Part shown: in pieces, positions 22,411 to 29,878 of the stretch | Position numbering within the stretch: the first letter of the stretch is position 1 | Layout of the letters: each line of letters starts with the position of its first letter | IMG/VR virus record: IMGVR_UViG_3300013212_000047 | Span: 1-53,606 of that record | Length of the DNA: 53,606 nucleotides | From: a virus | Reading direction: 5' to 3' (one strand) | Position numbers and translations under genes: made by a program | The notes under the pieces: generated by a model | Told to the model about the DNA's origin: nothing | Databases searched by the model: none | Seen by the model: only the letters and a program-made list of their open reading frames with translations

Positions 22411-22764
22411 ATCTGAAGCGGAAGGGGTACCGAAGGGGTCACGCTAACACACAAGCCCAGCTCTACTAGAGGCAGACAACTACTCTACCGCGTAGGAAAA
22501 AATTTTTGGAGGGGTAAACCGCCTGTTAGTAGGTGGCTGTGGGTCTAGGCGTTGGGCTGCGCTAGGTGGTTAGCCGGTGGCGGTGCTAGGGCTACGGGGG
22601 TTATGCGTGGCGTGTTAGAGCATTGTGTAGGCGTTACATCCGGGCGCGCGTCTGTAGCGTAGCGTAGGATCTGCGCACGGTGGGCTGGCCAAGGGGTAGC
22701 GGGCTGTGTGGGTTGGCCAATTGGTAGCGGGCTGTGTGGGAGTACTTGGTGAACACGCAGGTAA
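22411..22764. other. Non-coding G/T-rich stretch with a 28-base direct repeat
   Basis: No gene seen. The plus strand turns strongly G- and T-rich from about 22500 after an A/C-rich stretch at 22040-22130. Two copies of TGGCCAA-NN-GGTAGCGGG plus CTGTGTGGG lie at 22686-22712 and 22714-22740, differing only in two central bases. GGAAAAAATTTTTGG (around 22495) is a small palindrome. Confidence 0.65.
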
Positions 22765-22917
22765 ATGCAGTTACTGTATAGGCTGAAAATTGCCGTTAAT
22801 TTATCGCTGGCATTTGTTGCGATATTTTGCGGGGCTGCCTGCGTTTTACACCTCTGCCCTTTTGTTTTGCGTCATTTGTCGTATACTGGCACTGGGTTGG
22901 ATTATATTGAAGGGTAG
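22765..22917 (+). CDS. Possible small membrane protein
   Basis: 50 residues starting MQLLYRLKIAVNLSLAFVAI and rich in Cys, Leu and Phe to about residue 35: one membrane segment or uncleaved signal. The ribosome site (AGGT close to ATG) is weak. It ends 6 bases before the next gene. The region also looks like a diverged copy of the cassette promoters (GCAGTTACTG..., AATTGCCG), so it may be partly regulatory. Confidence 0.35.
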   Translation: MQLLYRLKIAVNLSLAFVAIFCGAACVLHLCPFVLRHLSYTGTGLDYIEG

Positions 22918-22923
22918 ATAGTT

Positions 22924-23223
22924 ATGAATCATGATTTGTACGGTTACGCGTTAGGCCGTCGTCCCGGCACCGTTGTCCCGGATACCTCGTTGGAAGTCGC
23001 GCGTTGCGCTGTCTGCGATATGTACGGCGCCTGCAATGATGTCCGGGTGGTCTGCTATGCAGATATGCCTGATGCGGGCTATGTCGGCAGGGTTTGGCCT
23101 GTCTGTGAGTCTTGCCAGTATGCGGCCGTGTATGGCTGTGAGTGTGGCGTGTGTGGCTATTGTCGGAGTATGGAATTGGCGCGTCTGCGCTTTCAAGCTA
23201 ATGAAGGGGTAAAGGTTGTTTAG
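22924..23223 (+). CDS. Cys-rich (zinc-binding) island protein
   Basis: 99 residues with ten cysteines: RCAVCDMYGACND, VVCYADM, VCESCQYAA and GCECGVCGYCRSM. Spacing suggests two zinc sites of treble-clef or ribbon type. No named family recognised. GAAGGG lies 11 bases upstream of the ATG. The codons are G/T-rich, unlike the core genes. Confidence 0.7.
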   Translation: MNHDLYGYALGRRPGTVVPDTSLEVARCAVCDMYGACNDVRVVCYADMPDAGYVGRVWPVCESCQYAAVYGCECGVCGYCRSMELARLRFQANEGVKVV

Positions 23224-23224
23224 T

Positions 23225-23512
23225 ATGTCTACTCGTCTTACTTGGCGTGAGTCTGTGGTGCATATCGTGGGCTGTGTGTTCATCGGCCTTCTTACTGTGG
23301 GTGTATCTTATTTGCTGTTGTGGGTTGCTGTGCATGGTGGCGCGGCGCTTGCTGCATTTAGGCATTCGGCGATGTTTCCGTTCGGCTTTGTCGGATTTTT
23401 GTTCTCGCTGGTTGCCTTGGGCAGCATCGTTATCGGGTTGATAATTACTATGCGTGATTGGCAGGGTATCTTTTTGGATATCATCGCATCTCGTCGCGGG
23501 GGTGTGCTGTGA
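23225..23512 (+). CDS. Two-segment membrane protein
   Basis: 95 residues from the ATG one base after the previous stop. Two clear membrane helices: VGCVFIGLLTVGVSYLLLWV and FGFVGFLFSLVALGSIVIGL, with a basic C-terminal tail (ASRRGGVL). No family recognised. It is sandwiched between a Cys-rich protein and the GP88-like gene. Confidence 0.7.
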   Translation: MSTRLTWRESVVHIVGCVFIGLLTVGVSYLLLWVAVHGGAALAAFRHSAMFPFGFVGFLFSLVALGSIVIGLIITMRDWQGIFLDIIASRRGGVL

Positions 23513-23514
23513 AA

Positions 23515-24363
23515 ATGCATCTGCCTATGCTTGCATCTGATTCGCTGGTGGTTGGCTGCTCTGACAACAGCAAATTGGGACAGGGTCAATGTGGGGTCAC
23601 TTATCGTCCGGTCGGGGCTGGGGATAATGGCACGTGTCCTAGTACCTGCATTTTCCTGCCTACTCGCTTGGGTGGCATGTCCCCTGCTGCCTTAGCTGCG
23701 CGGATTGTGTCCGGTGCTGCTGGTAGTCCTGTCGCGTTCCGTGCTGCGGCGGCTGTGTGGGCTGCGGACATTGGCAGCTCTAAATTCGGGCGCTGCTATG
23801 CTGCGTCCGGTCGTGTCAAGTTTTCGGCTTTACGGTCTATGGGATCAACTGCCGATTTGCGCGCGATACCTAACAGTCTTGACGCGCGTCTACATATCTC
23901 CGGGGATTTCGTGCGGCGTGGGCGCTCTTACGATAGCCGTAGGCCGTCGGCCTCAATCGATTGGGACTATGTCGATATCGTCTGCAAGTGGGCGCGTGGT
24001 CGGTCTGGTGCTGTCTGGGTGTATACGCATATCCCTTCCCGGCGCCTACTGGATACCTTGCAGTCTGCAGGCGTGGCGGTGTGGCTATCATGTGATTCGT
24101 GGGCTAGTGCTGCGCGTTGGCTGCGGGCTGGTTACCGTGTCACGGTGGCGGGGTCTTTGTCCTACCTGCGGGCATTCCGGCTGGCCTTGCAGGGTATCGG
24201 CTTCCGGGCGTCGTGGTGTCCTTGGGACTTGTCCTTAGCTCATGGGCATACCGTCAAGCGTTTGACCGGCGTTGTGTCCTGCTCTGCTTGCCGTATGTGC
24301 ATAGATGGTGCTGGGGGTGGTGTGGCTGGCCTGCCTGACTGTGTCATGTTTGTGGTGCATTAG
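23515..24363 (+). CDS. GP88-like conserved phage protein
   Basis: 282 residues from ATG 23515 (a GTG at 23509 overlapping the previous stop is possible). NSKLGQG, then GTCPSTCIFLP, RCYAASGRV, LDARLHISGDF, YTHIPSR and VWLSCDSWASA follow the pattern of a widespread phage family (mycobacteriophage gene-product-88 and relatives: NSKTG...CPxTCP...CYAxxG...hSGDF). Conserved Cys clusters suggest a bound metal or iron-sulfur site, but biochemical function is not known to me. It has unusually G/T-rich codons. Confidence 0.7.
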   Translation: MHLPMLASDSLVVGCSDNSKLGQGQCGVTYRPVGAGDNGTCPSTCIFLPTRLGGMSPAALAARIVSGAAGSPVAFRAAAAVWAADIGSSKFGRCYAASGRVKFSALRSMGSTADLRAIPNSLDARLHISGDFVRRGRSYDSRRPSASIDWDYVDIVCKWARGRSGAVWVYTHIPSRRLLDTLQSAGVAVWLSCDSWASAARWLRAGYRVTVAGSLSYLRAFRLALQGIGFRASWCPWDLSLAHGHTVKRLTGVVSCSACRMCIDGAGGGVAGLPDCVMFVVH

Positions 24364-24438
24364 GTGGGCGCCTTGCTTTGGTGCGTCCTGTGGGCGCTGT
24401 GTGCGCTCTGGACGTTATCTGTGTTCCGTAGGCGCTAG
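24364..24438 (+). CDS. Possible 24-residue membrane peptide
   Basis: A GTG directly after the previous TAG opens a 24-codon frame reading MGALLWCVLWALCALWTLSV and ending in FRRR: one full hydrophobic helix with a basic end. A terminator follows 18 bases later. No independent ribosome site, so it would depend on coupling. Chance is possible in this G/T-rich sequence. Confidence 0.35.
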   Translation: MGALLWCVLWALCALWTLSVFRRR

Positions 24439-24456
24439 TAGCGCGCGTATGCTTCG

Positions 24457-24486
24457 ACCGGTTCCCATTGGGAGCCGGTTTTTTTT
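24457..24486 (+). terminator. Intrinsic terminator
   Basis: ACCGGTTCCC / GGGAGCCGGT, 10 pairs with one G-T wobble, 3-base loop, then eight T. It closes the unit from 22924. Confidence 0.9.
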
Positions 24487-24775
24487 GCCTTCCTTCCCTG
24501 GTGATTTTTTGGCGCTTTGTATATCCCCCAATTACCATTTGTGATTTATCAGCTCTGGCCGTGTGGGTCATTGTCCTGGTTGCTTATCGGTGGTTTGTCC
24601 GGGTACCTGATAGGCGTCCTCCTTGCATGCGTGGCGCTGCGCTGTCATGCAAATGGTGCCGTTTCCACCTGCCTGTATTCGCATCTGGATCAATTGATTT
24701 GAGTCCAACTTTTGGCCTGCGCTCTCGCGCATGGGATTTTTTCTTGCCGGCTTCGCCGGCTGGCACACAGACACA
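24487..24775 (+). other. Spacer, no confident gene
   Basis: Several overlapping frames here encode hydrophobic stretches, the best being GTG 24541 to 24702 (53 codons, LLIGGLSGYLIGVLLACVAL). None has a ribosome site. A short hairpin GCCGGC-TTC-GCCGGC lies near 24745-24760. Confidence 0.5.
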
Positions 24776-24826
24776 CGCAAGTAGTGCAGTTATTAATTGC
24801 CGGATTGATGTATACTTCTACTTGCG
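24776..24826 (+). promoter_or_regulatory. Cassette promoter 1 with inverted repeat
   Basis: CGCAAGTAG (24776-24784) and CTACTTGCG (24818-24826) are a perfect 9-base inverted repeat, centres about 43 bases apart. Between them lie AATTGCCGGATTGATG and the -10 TATACT (24811-24816). The right half-site covers the expected transcription start. No good -35 is visible, so an activator or repressor is likely. Confidence 0.65.
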
Positions 24827-24867
24827 GGGTATCCCGTTTCGACCTGCTCTGGTAAAGGAGATTTAGA

Positions 24868-25212
24868 ATGGATGATTTGGTATCCATCGTATGCCGTGCG
24901 TCTGCTTTTAGCGTCCACGCATACTTTCATGCTGTCGGCCTTATGACGGCAGAATACAGTGATATGTGTAAGACATGGCACGTATCTGCAATTGACCGCG
25001 AGGGCGAGGATGAAGCGGATGGTAAGTCCTTTACCGATGTCTATATCACGTTCGGTGTGTTCCTTGATTGTGCAGGCAAGGGTATCTGCGATGGCAAGTG
25101 CGATTGCATCGAGTCTGCGGATTTCTGCTTGTCCTTTGGCGATAGGGATATTGCATTGGCCGTCCTTGCGTACCTCCAAGATGAGGATACATGGTGGAAT
25201 TACAACATCTAG
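24868..25212 (+). CDS. Hypothetical island protein
   Basis: 114 residues, acidic, with DLVSIVCRASAFSVHAYFHA at the start and DCAGKGICDGKCDCIES in the middle (four Cys, possible metal site). AAAGGAGA lies 8 bases before the ATG. It is a one-gene unit with its own promoter block upstream and terminator 20 bases downstream. No family recognised. Confidence 0.7.
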   Translation: MDDLVSIVCRASAFSVHAYFHAVGLMTAEYSDMCKTWHVSAIDREGEDEADGKSFTDVYITFGVFLDCAGKGICDGKCDCIESADFCLSFGDRDIALAVLAYLQDEDTWWNYNI

Positions 25213-25233
25213 ACTCCAGCTCCGCTGTGCAGG

Positions 25234-25263
25234 CCGGCTACCTTCGGGTGGCCGGTTTTTTTT
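25234..25263 (+). terminator. Intrinsic terminator
   Basis: CCGGCTACC-TTCG-GGTGGCCGG, 9 pairs with one wobble and a stable TTCG loop, followed by eight T. The 120 bases after it hold no gene. Confidence 0.9.
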
Positions 25264-25385
25264 GTGCCTTGGGGATTCCACCTGCTTGTTTTTCCCACGA
25301 TCCGTTGCCGGTTAGATTCCATTTCCGGCTGGCTGGTTGGATGCGCGCGCGGGGTCTCGGCGCTTTTAGATGCGTTACACACACA

Positions 25386-25437
25386 CGCAAGTAATTACTG
25401 TTTGTAATTGCCGGATTGATGTATACTTCTACTTGCG
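25386..25437 (+). promoter_or_regulatory. Cassette promoter 2 with inverted repeat
   Basis: CGCAAGTA (25386-25393) and TACTTGCG (25430-25437), centres 44 bases apart, with the same intervening AATTGCCGGATTGATG and TATACT (25422-25427) as cassette 1. About 35 bases are nearly identical between the two, while flanks differ. Confidence 0.65.
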
Positions 25438-25469
25438 GGGCTTACCCTGCATCGAAAGGTTAGGTAGAT

Positions 25470-25916
25470 ATGAGTATTGATTTTGCGCGCAGTTGGTCAG
25501 GGTTTCCCTGCCACATCAGTGTGACTGATAATGCCGTGGAAGCGATTGTTGAAATGTTTGGTTCCGTTGCAGAGCATTGCCGTTCCATCAAGTATGTTGG
25601 CGATGATGCTGTTATGGTTACGCTTGACATTCCAAAGCACTATGTCCTGCGCATGGAGAACGTAAAAGAAGTAGCGAACGCGGACGGCAGTGTTCCCACT
25701 TACATCGATGTCGTTGTCGATGTCCAGAAGGTCGCCGATGCGCTCTATTGGATGCAAGATGCCGGCGAAGGCGACCAGCATGTGCAGATATCGGAAATCC
25801 TTTTCAATAGCTCCATCAAGGGTTACGATGCCTGCTTTGATTCCAGCCAAGTCGATGCTATCGGCGCATGTGCAATCATCGACGTCATCGCGTACGGGGA
25901 GATTATTTTCGGATGA
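25470..25916 (+). CDS. Hypothetical island protein
   Basis: 148 residues, acidic, MSIDFARSWSGFPCHISVTD at the start, with alternating strands and helices and a hydrophobic C-terminus (IDVIAYGEIIFG). AAAGG lies upstream. The stop overlaps the next start as ATGA. No family recognised. First gene of a three-gene unit. Confidence 0.7.
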   Translation: MSIDFARSWSGFPCHISVTDNAVEAIVEMFGSVAEHCRSIKYVGDDAVMVTLDIPKHYVLRMENVKEVANADGSVPTYIDVVVDVQKVADALYWMQDAGEGDQHVQISEILFNSSIKGYDACFDSSQVDAIGACAIIDVIAYGEIIFG

Positions 25917-26008
25917 GGAATACGGGTGCCGACAGTTGGCCGATGACCGTTGCTTTCATCGTTATCGTTGTTACTTTGGAAATTATTCGTAAGTGGGAGA
26001 GTGAGTGA
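25913..26008 (+). CDS. 31-residue single-pass membrane protein
   Basis: 31 residues, MRNTGADSWPMTVAFIVIVV with a continuous hydrophobic helix (about 10-24) and a charged end (RKWESE). Start overlaps the previous stop (ATGA) and its stop overlaps the next start (TGATG), so coupling supports it as a real gene. Confidence 0.6.
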   Translation: MRNTGADSWPMTVAFIVIVVTLEIIRKWESE

Positions 26009-26265
26009 TGGCTGTTGTTGTGAAAGTGTTCCGGACGTGGCCGCAATTCCGCGCTTTGGTAAACAAGATGCTTATCGTCGAACAAGGCAAGATGGGTATC
26101 ACCGGTTTCGGTGTATTGACTCTGAACGATTTGGCCGATGTCGATTTCTGGGATTACTATCCCGGTAATGAAGGCATGTCCGAAGATGACTGGCGCAAGG
26201 CTGCATCCGAAGCCGCGCTGCACGTGCTGGAGGAACAGGACGGCTTTTCCTTCCTGATGGACTAG
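26008..26265 (+). CDS. Hypothetical island protein
   Basis: 85 residues from ATG 26008, preceded by GGGAGA. Contains FRTWPQFRALVNKMLIVEQG and MSEDDWRKAASEAALHVLEE, with an acidic helical C-terminus. No family recognised. Ends the unit before a strong terminator. Confidence 0.7.
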   Translation: MAVVVKVFRTWPQFRALVNKMLIVEQGKMGITGFGVLTLNDLADVDFWDYYPGNEGMSEDDWRKAASEAALHVLEEQDGFSFLMD

Positions 26266-26275
26266 AGTTTGGTTT

Positions 26276-26306
26276 GGCCGGCATGTATCGCATGTCGGCC
26301 TTTTTT
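26276..26306 (+). terminator. Intrinsic terminator
   Basis: GGCCGGCATG-TATCG-CATGTCGGCC (10 pairs, one wobble) and six T. The next gene starts only 16 bases after it, so that gene may depend on read-through or an unseen promoter. Confidence 0.9.
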
Positions 26307-26321
26307 GGGTTGGAGGTAAAT

Positions 26322-26585
26322 ATGAAAGTTAGAGTAGGGTCAATTTATACTTGGGTTGCATGCATGCTTGACACGCTGCATCCTTCGATCAAACGTGTGG
26401 CCGATGGTACCAAGGTGCGCGTAGTCAACATGAAAGGCTGTCCACCAGCTAATACGATGAACCATTGCTACGCAGAGACATTGGATGGCGAGTGGTTGGG
26501 TTTGGTGTGCTGTAGCAGTCTGTACAAAGTTGCAGACGCGGAACGGCTTATGGCAGAGCGAAAGGTAGACGTAGAATGCGAGTAA
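26322..26585 (+). CDS. Hypothetical island protein
   Basis: 87 residues from ATG 26322, with GGAGG 6 bases upstream. It reads MKVRVGSIYTWVACMLDTLH, then GTKVRVVNMKGCPPANTMNH and WLGLVCCSSLYKVADAERL, a small beta-rich pattern with an SH3-like flavour. No family recognised. Overlaps the next gene by 10 bases. Confidence 0.7.
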   Translation: MKVRVGSIYTWVACMLDTLHPSIKRVADGTKVRVVNMKGCPPANTMNHCYAETLDGEWLGLVCCSSLYKVADAERLMAERKVDVECE

Positions 26586-26929
26586 GAGCATTGGACAAAG
26601 TAAATCCGCGATGGATATGCGATTTCATCTCGGAGTCAATTGGTCGGAATCAGGAATTCCGCGTGTCACTCAAGACGCCTAAGTCGAACGTGGTGTTGTT
26701 CGAAACAGACAAGGCCATCTGGATTGACGTATTGGACGCGATTCGTGTCAAGTCCAGAGCCACGTACCATATCCACAATTGGGGATTACTGGATGGGGAT
26801 TACACGTGGGGCGTTAGTTGGGTATCTCACGGTGTGGATTGGTTGGTGGCATTCAAGACCAAGGATGCCTGCGATGAACAATGGGGCGTCCTGAAAGCAA
26901 ATGTGGAGGCAGATACAAATGGAAAGTAA
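26576..26929 (+). CDS. Hypothetical island protein
   Basis: 117 residues, rich in Trp, Asp and Val (AIWIDVLDAIRVKSR, YTWGVSWVSHGVDWLVAFKT). AAAGG lies 10 bases before the ATG. No family recognised. Second of three overlapping genes. Confidence 0.7.
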   Translation: MRVRALDKVNPRWICDFISESIGRNQEFRVSLKTPKSNVVLFETDKAIWIDVLDAIRVKSRATYHIHNWGLLDGDYTWGVSWVSHGVDWLVAFKTKDACDEQWGVLKANVEADTNGK

Positions 26930-27344
26930 ATCAATTGATCAATTAGGCGACAGCTACGCGAGAGCCTATAACAGACTTTGGGCGGGGTTACCTGCTGCGT
27001 CTCACGTACAGGCCACCACGATGCGCTTTGCGCTGTTTTCTGCAGCATCCCGCATTGCCAACCGGACATTTTTTAACGGTGGCATTGAAACCGGACGCTG
27101 CGTCTGGCAAATGGATACGCACGAGTTGCAATGGGTGTTCAACATCCTGTCGATGTTCAACGAGCAAATCAATTTGAAGGGTGTCTTTTCCGATGTTACG
27201 TTTGCAGAGCTGCTTGATTGGTGTGATGAAATCCAAGTGGATTGGGCGCATGACATGCCTAAGTTCAAGACTTATGTGGAGACTCTTATCGTAGAGTTCC
27301 GTGGCTATGCTAGGATTCCATCTGAGGATTCTGAAGACGTGTGA
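26919..27344 (+). CDS. Hypothetical island protein
   Basis: 141 residues from ATG 26919, which overlaps the previous stop and has GGAGG 9 bases upstream. Mostly helical: DQLGDSYARAYNRLWAGLPA, then TMRFALFSAASRIANR and TFAELLDWCDEIQVDWAHDM, with an acidic end. No family recognised. Confidence 0.7.
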   Translation: MESKSIDQLGDSYARAYNRLWAGLPAASHVQATTMRFALFSAASRIANRTFFNGGIETGRCVWQMDTHELQWVFNILSMFNEQINLKGVFSDVTFAELLDWCDEIQVDWAHDMPKFKTYVETLIVEFRGYARIPSEDSEDV

Positions 27345-27361
27345 TGGGGTGAGACATCACC

Positions 27362-27395
27362 AGGCCGGATACCGTTTGGTATCCGGCCTTTTTTT
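27362..27395 (+). terminator. Intrinsic terminator
   Basis: AGGCCGGATACC-GTTT-GGTATCCGGCCT, 12 perfect pairs, followed by a T tract. Ends the three-gene unit 26322-27344. Confidence 0.92.
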
Positions 27396-27516
27396 GTGCT
27401 GCCCGGAGCTGGATTCATGTGGCTGCAGGCCAGATGCATCCGGCGATGGCAGCCTACCGCTGGAGTTACCGCCTGCTCAAAAACCCAACGGATCCGGCTT
27501 GCCGGCCAGCTGCCAA

Positions 27517-27551
27517 CCGACCCACCCTGACGGGTGCTTCGGATCTTTTTT
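27517..27551 (+). terminator. Second terminator in the island's right spacer
   Basis: CACCC-TGAC-GGGTG inside CCGA/TCGG, then ATC and six T. A T-less hairpin CTGCCGCC-TCC-GGCGGCAG follows at 27552-27570. The 27396-27695 spacer holds no gene. Confidence 0.65.
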
Positions 27552-27583
27552 CTGCCGCCTCCGGCGGCAGTACACTTCACGAC

Positions 27584-27662
27584 CGCAAGTATAATGTTAG
27601 TAATTGGCCAACACACACGTCGCGATTGACTAATTGACTTGATACTTGCGTGGTGTTACTAT
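27584..27662 (+). promoter_or_regulatory. Cassette promoter 3
   Basis: CGCAAGTA (27584-27591) and TACTTGCG (27643-27650), here 59 bases apart. -35 TTGACT (27634-27639), 17 bases, -10 TACTAT (27657-27662); the right half-site lies inside the spacer, unlike cassettes 1 and 2. A TATAAT overlaps the left half-site. Confidence 0.6.
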
Positions 27663-27695
27663 AGGTACGTGGAATTCCACGCAAAAGGGTATTTT

Positions 27696-28115
27696 ATGAG
27701 ATTAGATTCGTTAGGGCTTGCAAAAGCCATCTTAGATGACATGGCGCAATCGGCGCCTGCAGAGCTACAGGGTGGATGGAATGACTTTGATGTACGGGTA
27801 GGTTTACTCAAAGGTAAGTCATCCGCTACGTTGTATTGGCCATCATGGCGTCTTGAAGTGTGTACATTCCTGTTGCCTGAAACATATGAAGGTGACCCAA
27901 CCACTATTGAGACTTCAGACTCAACATACATGAGCGCACACAATGAGATCTACACACGATCACACGCTAATGATAAGTCACAGGACTGGGATCAATTGGT
28001 ACGCGCACCTGTTGTTGAAATCATTGATAGCTTCCTCGAAGGAACATGGACACCACCTTGGCGTTGCGGATTCTGCCGTGATCGTATTCTAGGTACAAGT
28101 AAACCTAAGTGGTAA
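27696..28115 (+). CDS. Hypothetical protein with C-terminal CxxC
   Basis: 139 residues from ATG 27696 (AAGGG upstream). Starts MRLDSLGLAKAILDDMAQSA and ends PPWRCGFCRDRILGTSKPKW with a CxxC knuckle. Codon choice returns to the A/T-richer core style. Overlaps the next gene as TAATG. No family recognised. Confidence 0.7.
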   Translation: MRLDSLGLAKAILDDMAQSAPAELQGGWNDFDVRVGLLKGKSSATLYWPSWRLEVCTFLLPETYEGDPTTIETSDSTYMSAHNEIYTRSHANDKSQDWDQLVRAPVVEIIDSFLEGTWTPPWRCGFCRDRILGTSKPKW

Positions 28116-28678
28116 TGCGCAGGCGCCTTTCACAAAGTTTGCTACGTAAATACGTATTCAAGGTTAGTACAAAGGGGCGCGTTGTTTGGTGTTCGTATAC
28201 TAAGCAGGCCAGGCTGCAGATGACAATGTCTTTGCAGATAATGCGTGAAAACAAATCAACTGGCCTACTCACACTCACACGCATGCGTAACCCTCGATGG
28301 TCTTCTAATGGAATCGTTGAGTGGCTCAATGGTCATGGATCAAAACCTGTACTAATACGCGCATATCGATTTGTTAATGGTGAGATTGTAGAGCGGATGT
28401 ATAAGGACACAGACAATGTCCCATACCCTGAGTACTATGATCCAGTTGTGCATCCAACACCAGCACATGCTGCGTGGTTGCATTACGCTATGCACGAAGA
28501 CGTAATGCTTGAGTTACTATGGCGCGCTCCTGATTGGAAATCATTCTGGATTGCAGCAAAACTTAGCAACTTCAAGCTAACTCCAGATAACTACAAGATG
28601 ACGCAAGATATCTGTAAATATATGTGGAGTTGGGCGCATAGATTACGTGTAGACGTTGACGCCGATAGTAAGGCTTGA
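28115..28678 (+). CDS. Hypothetical protein
   Basis: 187 residues from the ATG overlapping the previous stop. Basic N-terminus (MRRRLSQSLLRKYVF), then a region rich in His, Trp and Tyr (PEYYDPVVHPTPAHAAWLHY). No family or catalytic motif recognised. A 6-pair hairpin without T tract (28704-28730) follows. Confidence 0.65.
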   Translation: MRRRLSQSLLRKYVFKVSTKGRVVWCSYTKQARLQMTMSLQIMRENKSTGLLTLTRMRNPRWSSNGIVEWLNGHGSKPVLIRAYRFVNGEIVERMYKDTDNVPYPEYYDPVVHPTPAHAAWLHYAMHEDVMLELLWRAPDWKSFWIAAKLSNFKLTPDNYKMTQDICKYMWSWAHRLRVDVDADSKA

Positions 28679-28770
28679 TATTCTACCTAAGTAGAAATTA
28701 AGAAAGCCTACCGGGGGGATATCCAGTAGGCAGGAAGGACATACAAACAAAGTACCAGAGGGATATTACC

Positions 28771-29175
28771 ATGACTGAGGCAGCGTTTCAGAGTCAGGTC
28801 AGGCATGTACTAGCAGCACTAGGTTACACAATTATAGAGGTTGGCAAGACTAGAGCCAAGGTTAAATGCTCAAAGTGTGGCGTAATGGCACACTCTACTG
28901 GATGGCAAGGTAACACTCCAGGCGCACCAGATCTATACATACATGCTAGCTGGTGGAAGCATCCAGTAGCCATCGCTATTGAACTGAAGACGCCATCAGG
29001 CAGGGTTAGGGAACAACAGAAACACTTAGCTAATATGGGCATGACAGTTGTATGCAGGAGACTGCGTTCAGTCATTGACACCATACTGAATTACGAACAT
29101 GATCACGGCAGCGATGTTGCCGTAGAAAGATTACAGAGTTTCATAGATAAAAATGAGTGGTTATACAACGATTAA
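28771..29175 (+). CDS. VRR-NUC domain nuclease
   Basis: 134 residues. AAFQSQVRHVLAALGYTI, GAPDLYIHAS and AIELKTPSGRVREQQKHLA match the VRR-NUC fold: E/Q-helix, G-x-P-D and E-L-K-x-x-x-G with the catalytic Asp, Glu and Lys. An inserted CSKCG hints at one extra metal knuckle. Such stand-alone phage nucleases are thought to resolve branched DNA, often near recombination genes as here. GAGGG lies upstream. Confidence 0.88.
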   Translation: MTEAAFQSQVRHVLAALGYTIIEVGKTRAKVKCSKCGVMAHSTGWQGNTPGAPDLYIHASWWKHPVAIAIELKTPSGRVREQQKHLANMGMTVVCRRLRSVIDTILNYEHDHGSDVAVERLQSFIDKNEWLYND

Positions 29176-29878
29176 GTACGATCTACGTTTCGTATCTCCT
29201 CCCGCTTTTAAGGAGGCATACATCTATGGTGGCGTGAAGGAAGACTACAACCTTACTGCAGCTACGCATCGCATTGGGGACAACAAGTTCTTGATTGTGG
29301 CTGACGAACCAGAAGGACTGCGTACGGAGTTATCCATGATGCCTGGATTCGAATGGGATCCAACACAGGTCATGAAGGTTACATGGGGAACCGTCACCAG
29401 TAAGTTTGTATGCATCTATTACAACGACGCTGCACGGTACGTTATTGGTGGCGAGGATTTCAATCCTAACTGCGTCATCTGCCATCCTGGATCTGGTATT
29501 GCACCAGTCGTTACTAAGACTGTCATCATTCCATACATCGATGACAAACCTTATGTCATTGATGGCACCATCTGTGTTATGACAGAGATTGCTGACATTG
29601 AAGCGTCAGCTAGCATACTCGATCCATCCGTTGACATAGATGCTTTGTTTGAAAGAATGTCATGCAAGGCCATAGCAATTAGTGAGTTACCAGGGATAGC
29701 GCAAGAGCATAACGCACACAGCTATTTTCTTCATGGCATGAAATTCACCATCAAGAGTCTAGTCAGTGCTTTGTTTGAATACATTGCACTGGATGCGATT
29801 ACCGATAACGAGACAGAAGATCAAGAAGAACGTTTGCTCAACATCTTGAATAAGAAGGATAATAATGAAAACAAGTGA
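29153..29878 (+). CDS. Hypothetical protein next to ERF
   Basis: 241 residues, acidic, beginning MSGYTTIKYDLRFVSPPAFK and containing NPNCVICHPGSG (CxxC-H) in the middle. It overlaps the VRR-NUC gene by 23 bases and ERF by 14. No family recognised; a recombination link is suggested only by position. Confidence 0.65.
   Translation: MSGYTTIKYDLRFVSPPAFKEAYIYGGVKEDYNLTAATHRIGDNKFLIVADEPEGLRTELSMMPGFEWDPTQVMKVTWGTVTSKFVCIYYNDAARYVIGGEDFNPNCVICHPGSGIAPVVTKTVIIPYIDDKPYVIDGTICVMTEIADIEASASILDPSVDIDALFERMSCKAIAISELPGIAQEHNAHSYFLHGMKFTIKSLVSALFEYIALDAITDNETEDQEERLLNILNKKDNNENK

Noticed and set aside
21939-22454. Long Cys/Ala-rich frames on both strands
   Set aside because: Overlapping frames in this stretch follow the palindromic hairpins and lack ribosome sites; composition, not coding, explains them.
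23705-24238. 177-codon frame inside the GP88-like gene
   Set aside because: It lies in another frame of a gene with recognisable family motifs and has biased Cys/Trp/Arg composition typical of a shadow.
24468-24866. 132-codon frame across the island spacer
   Set aside because: It starts within a terminator and runs across cassette promoter 1 up to the next gene, so it is not a credible gene.
24770-27660. Transposon or MITE ends
   Set aside because: The CGCAAGTA/TACTTGCG inverted repeats are internal to promoters, have no target-site duplications and enclose only about 45-60 bases.
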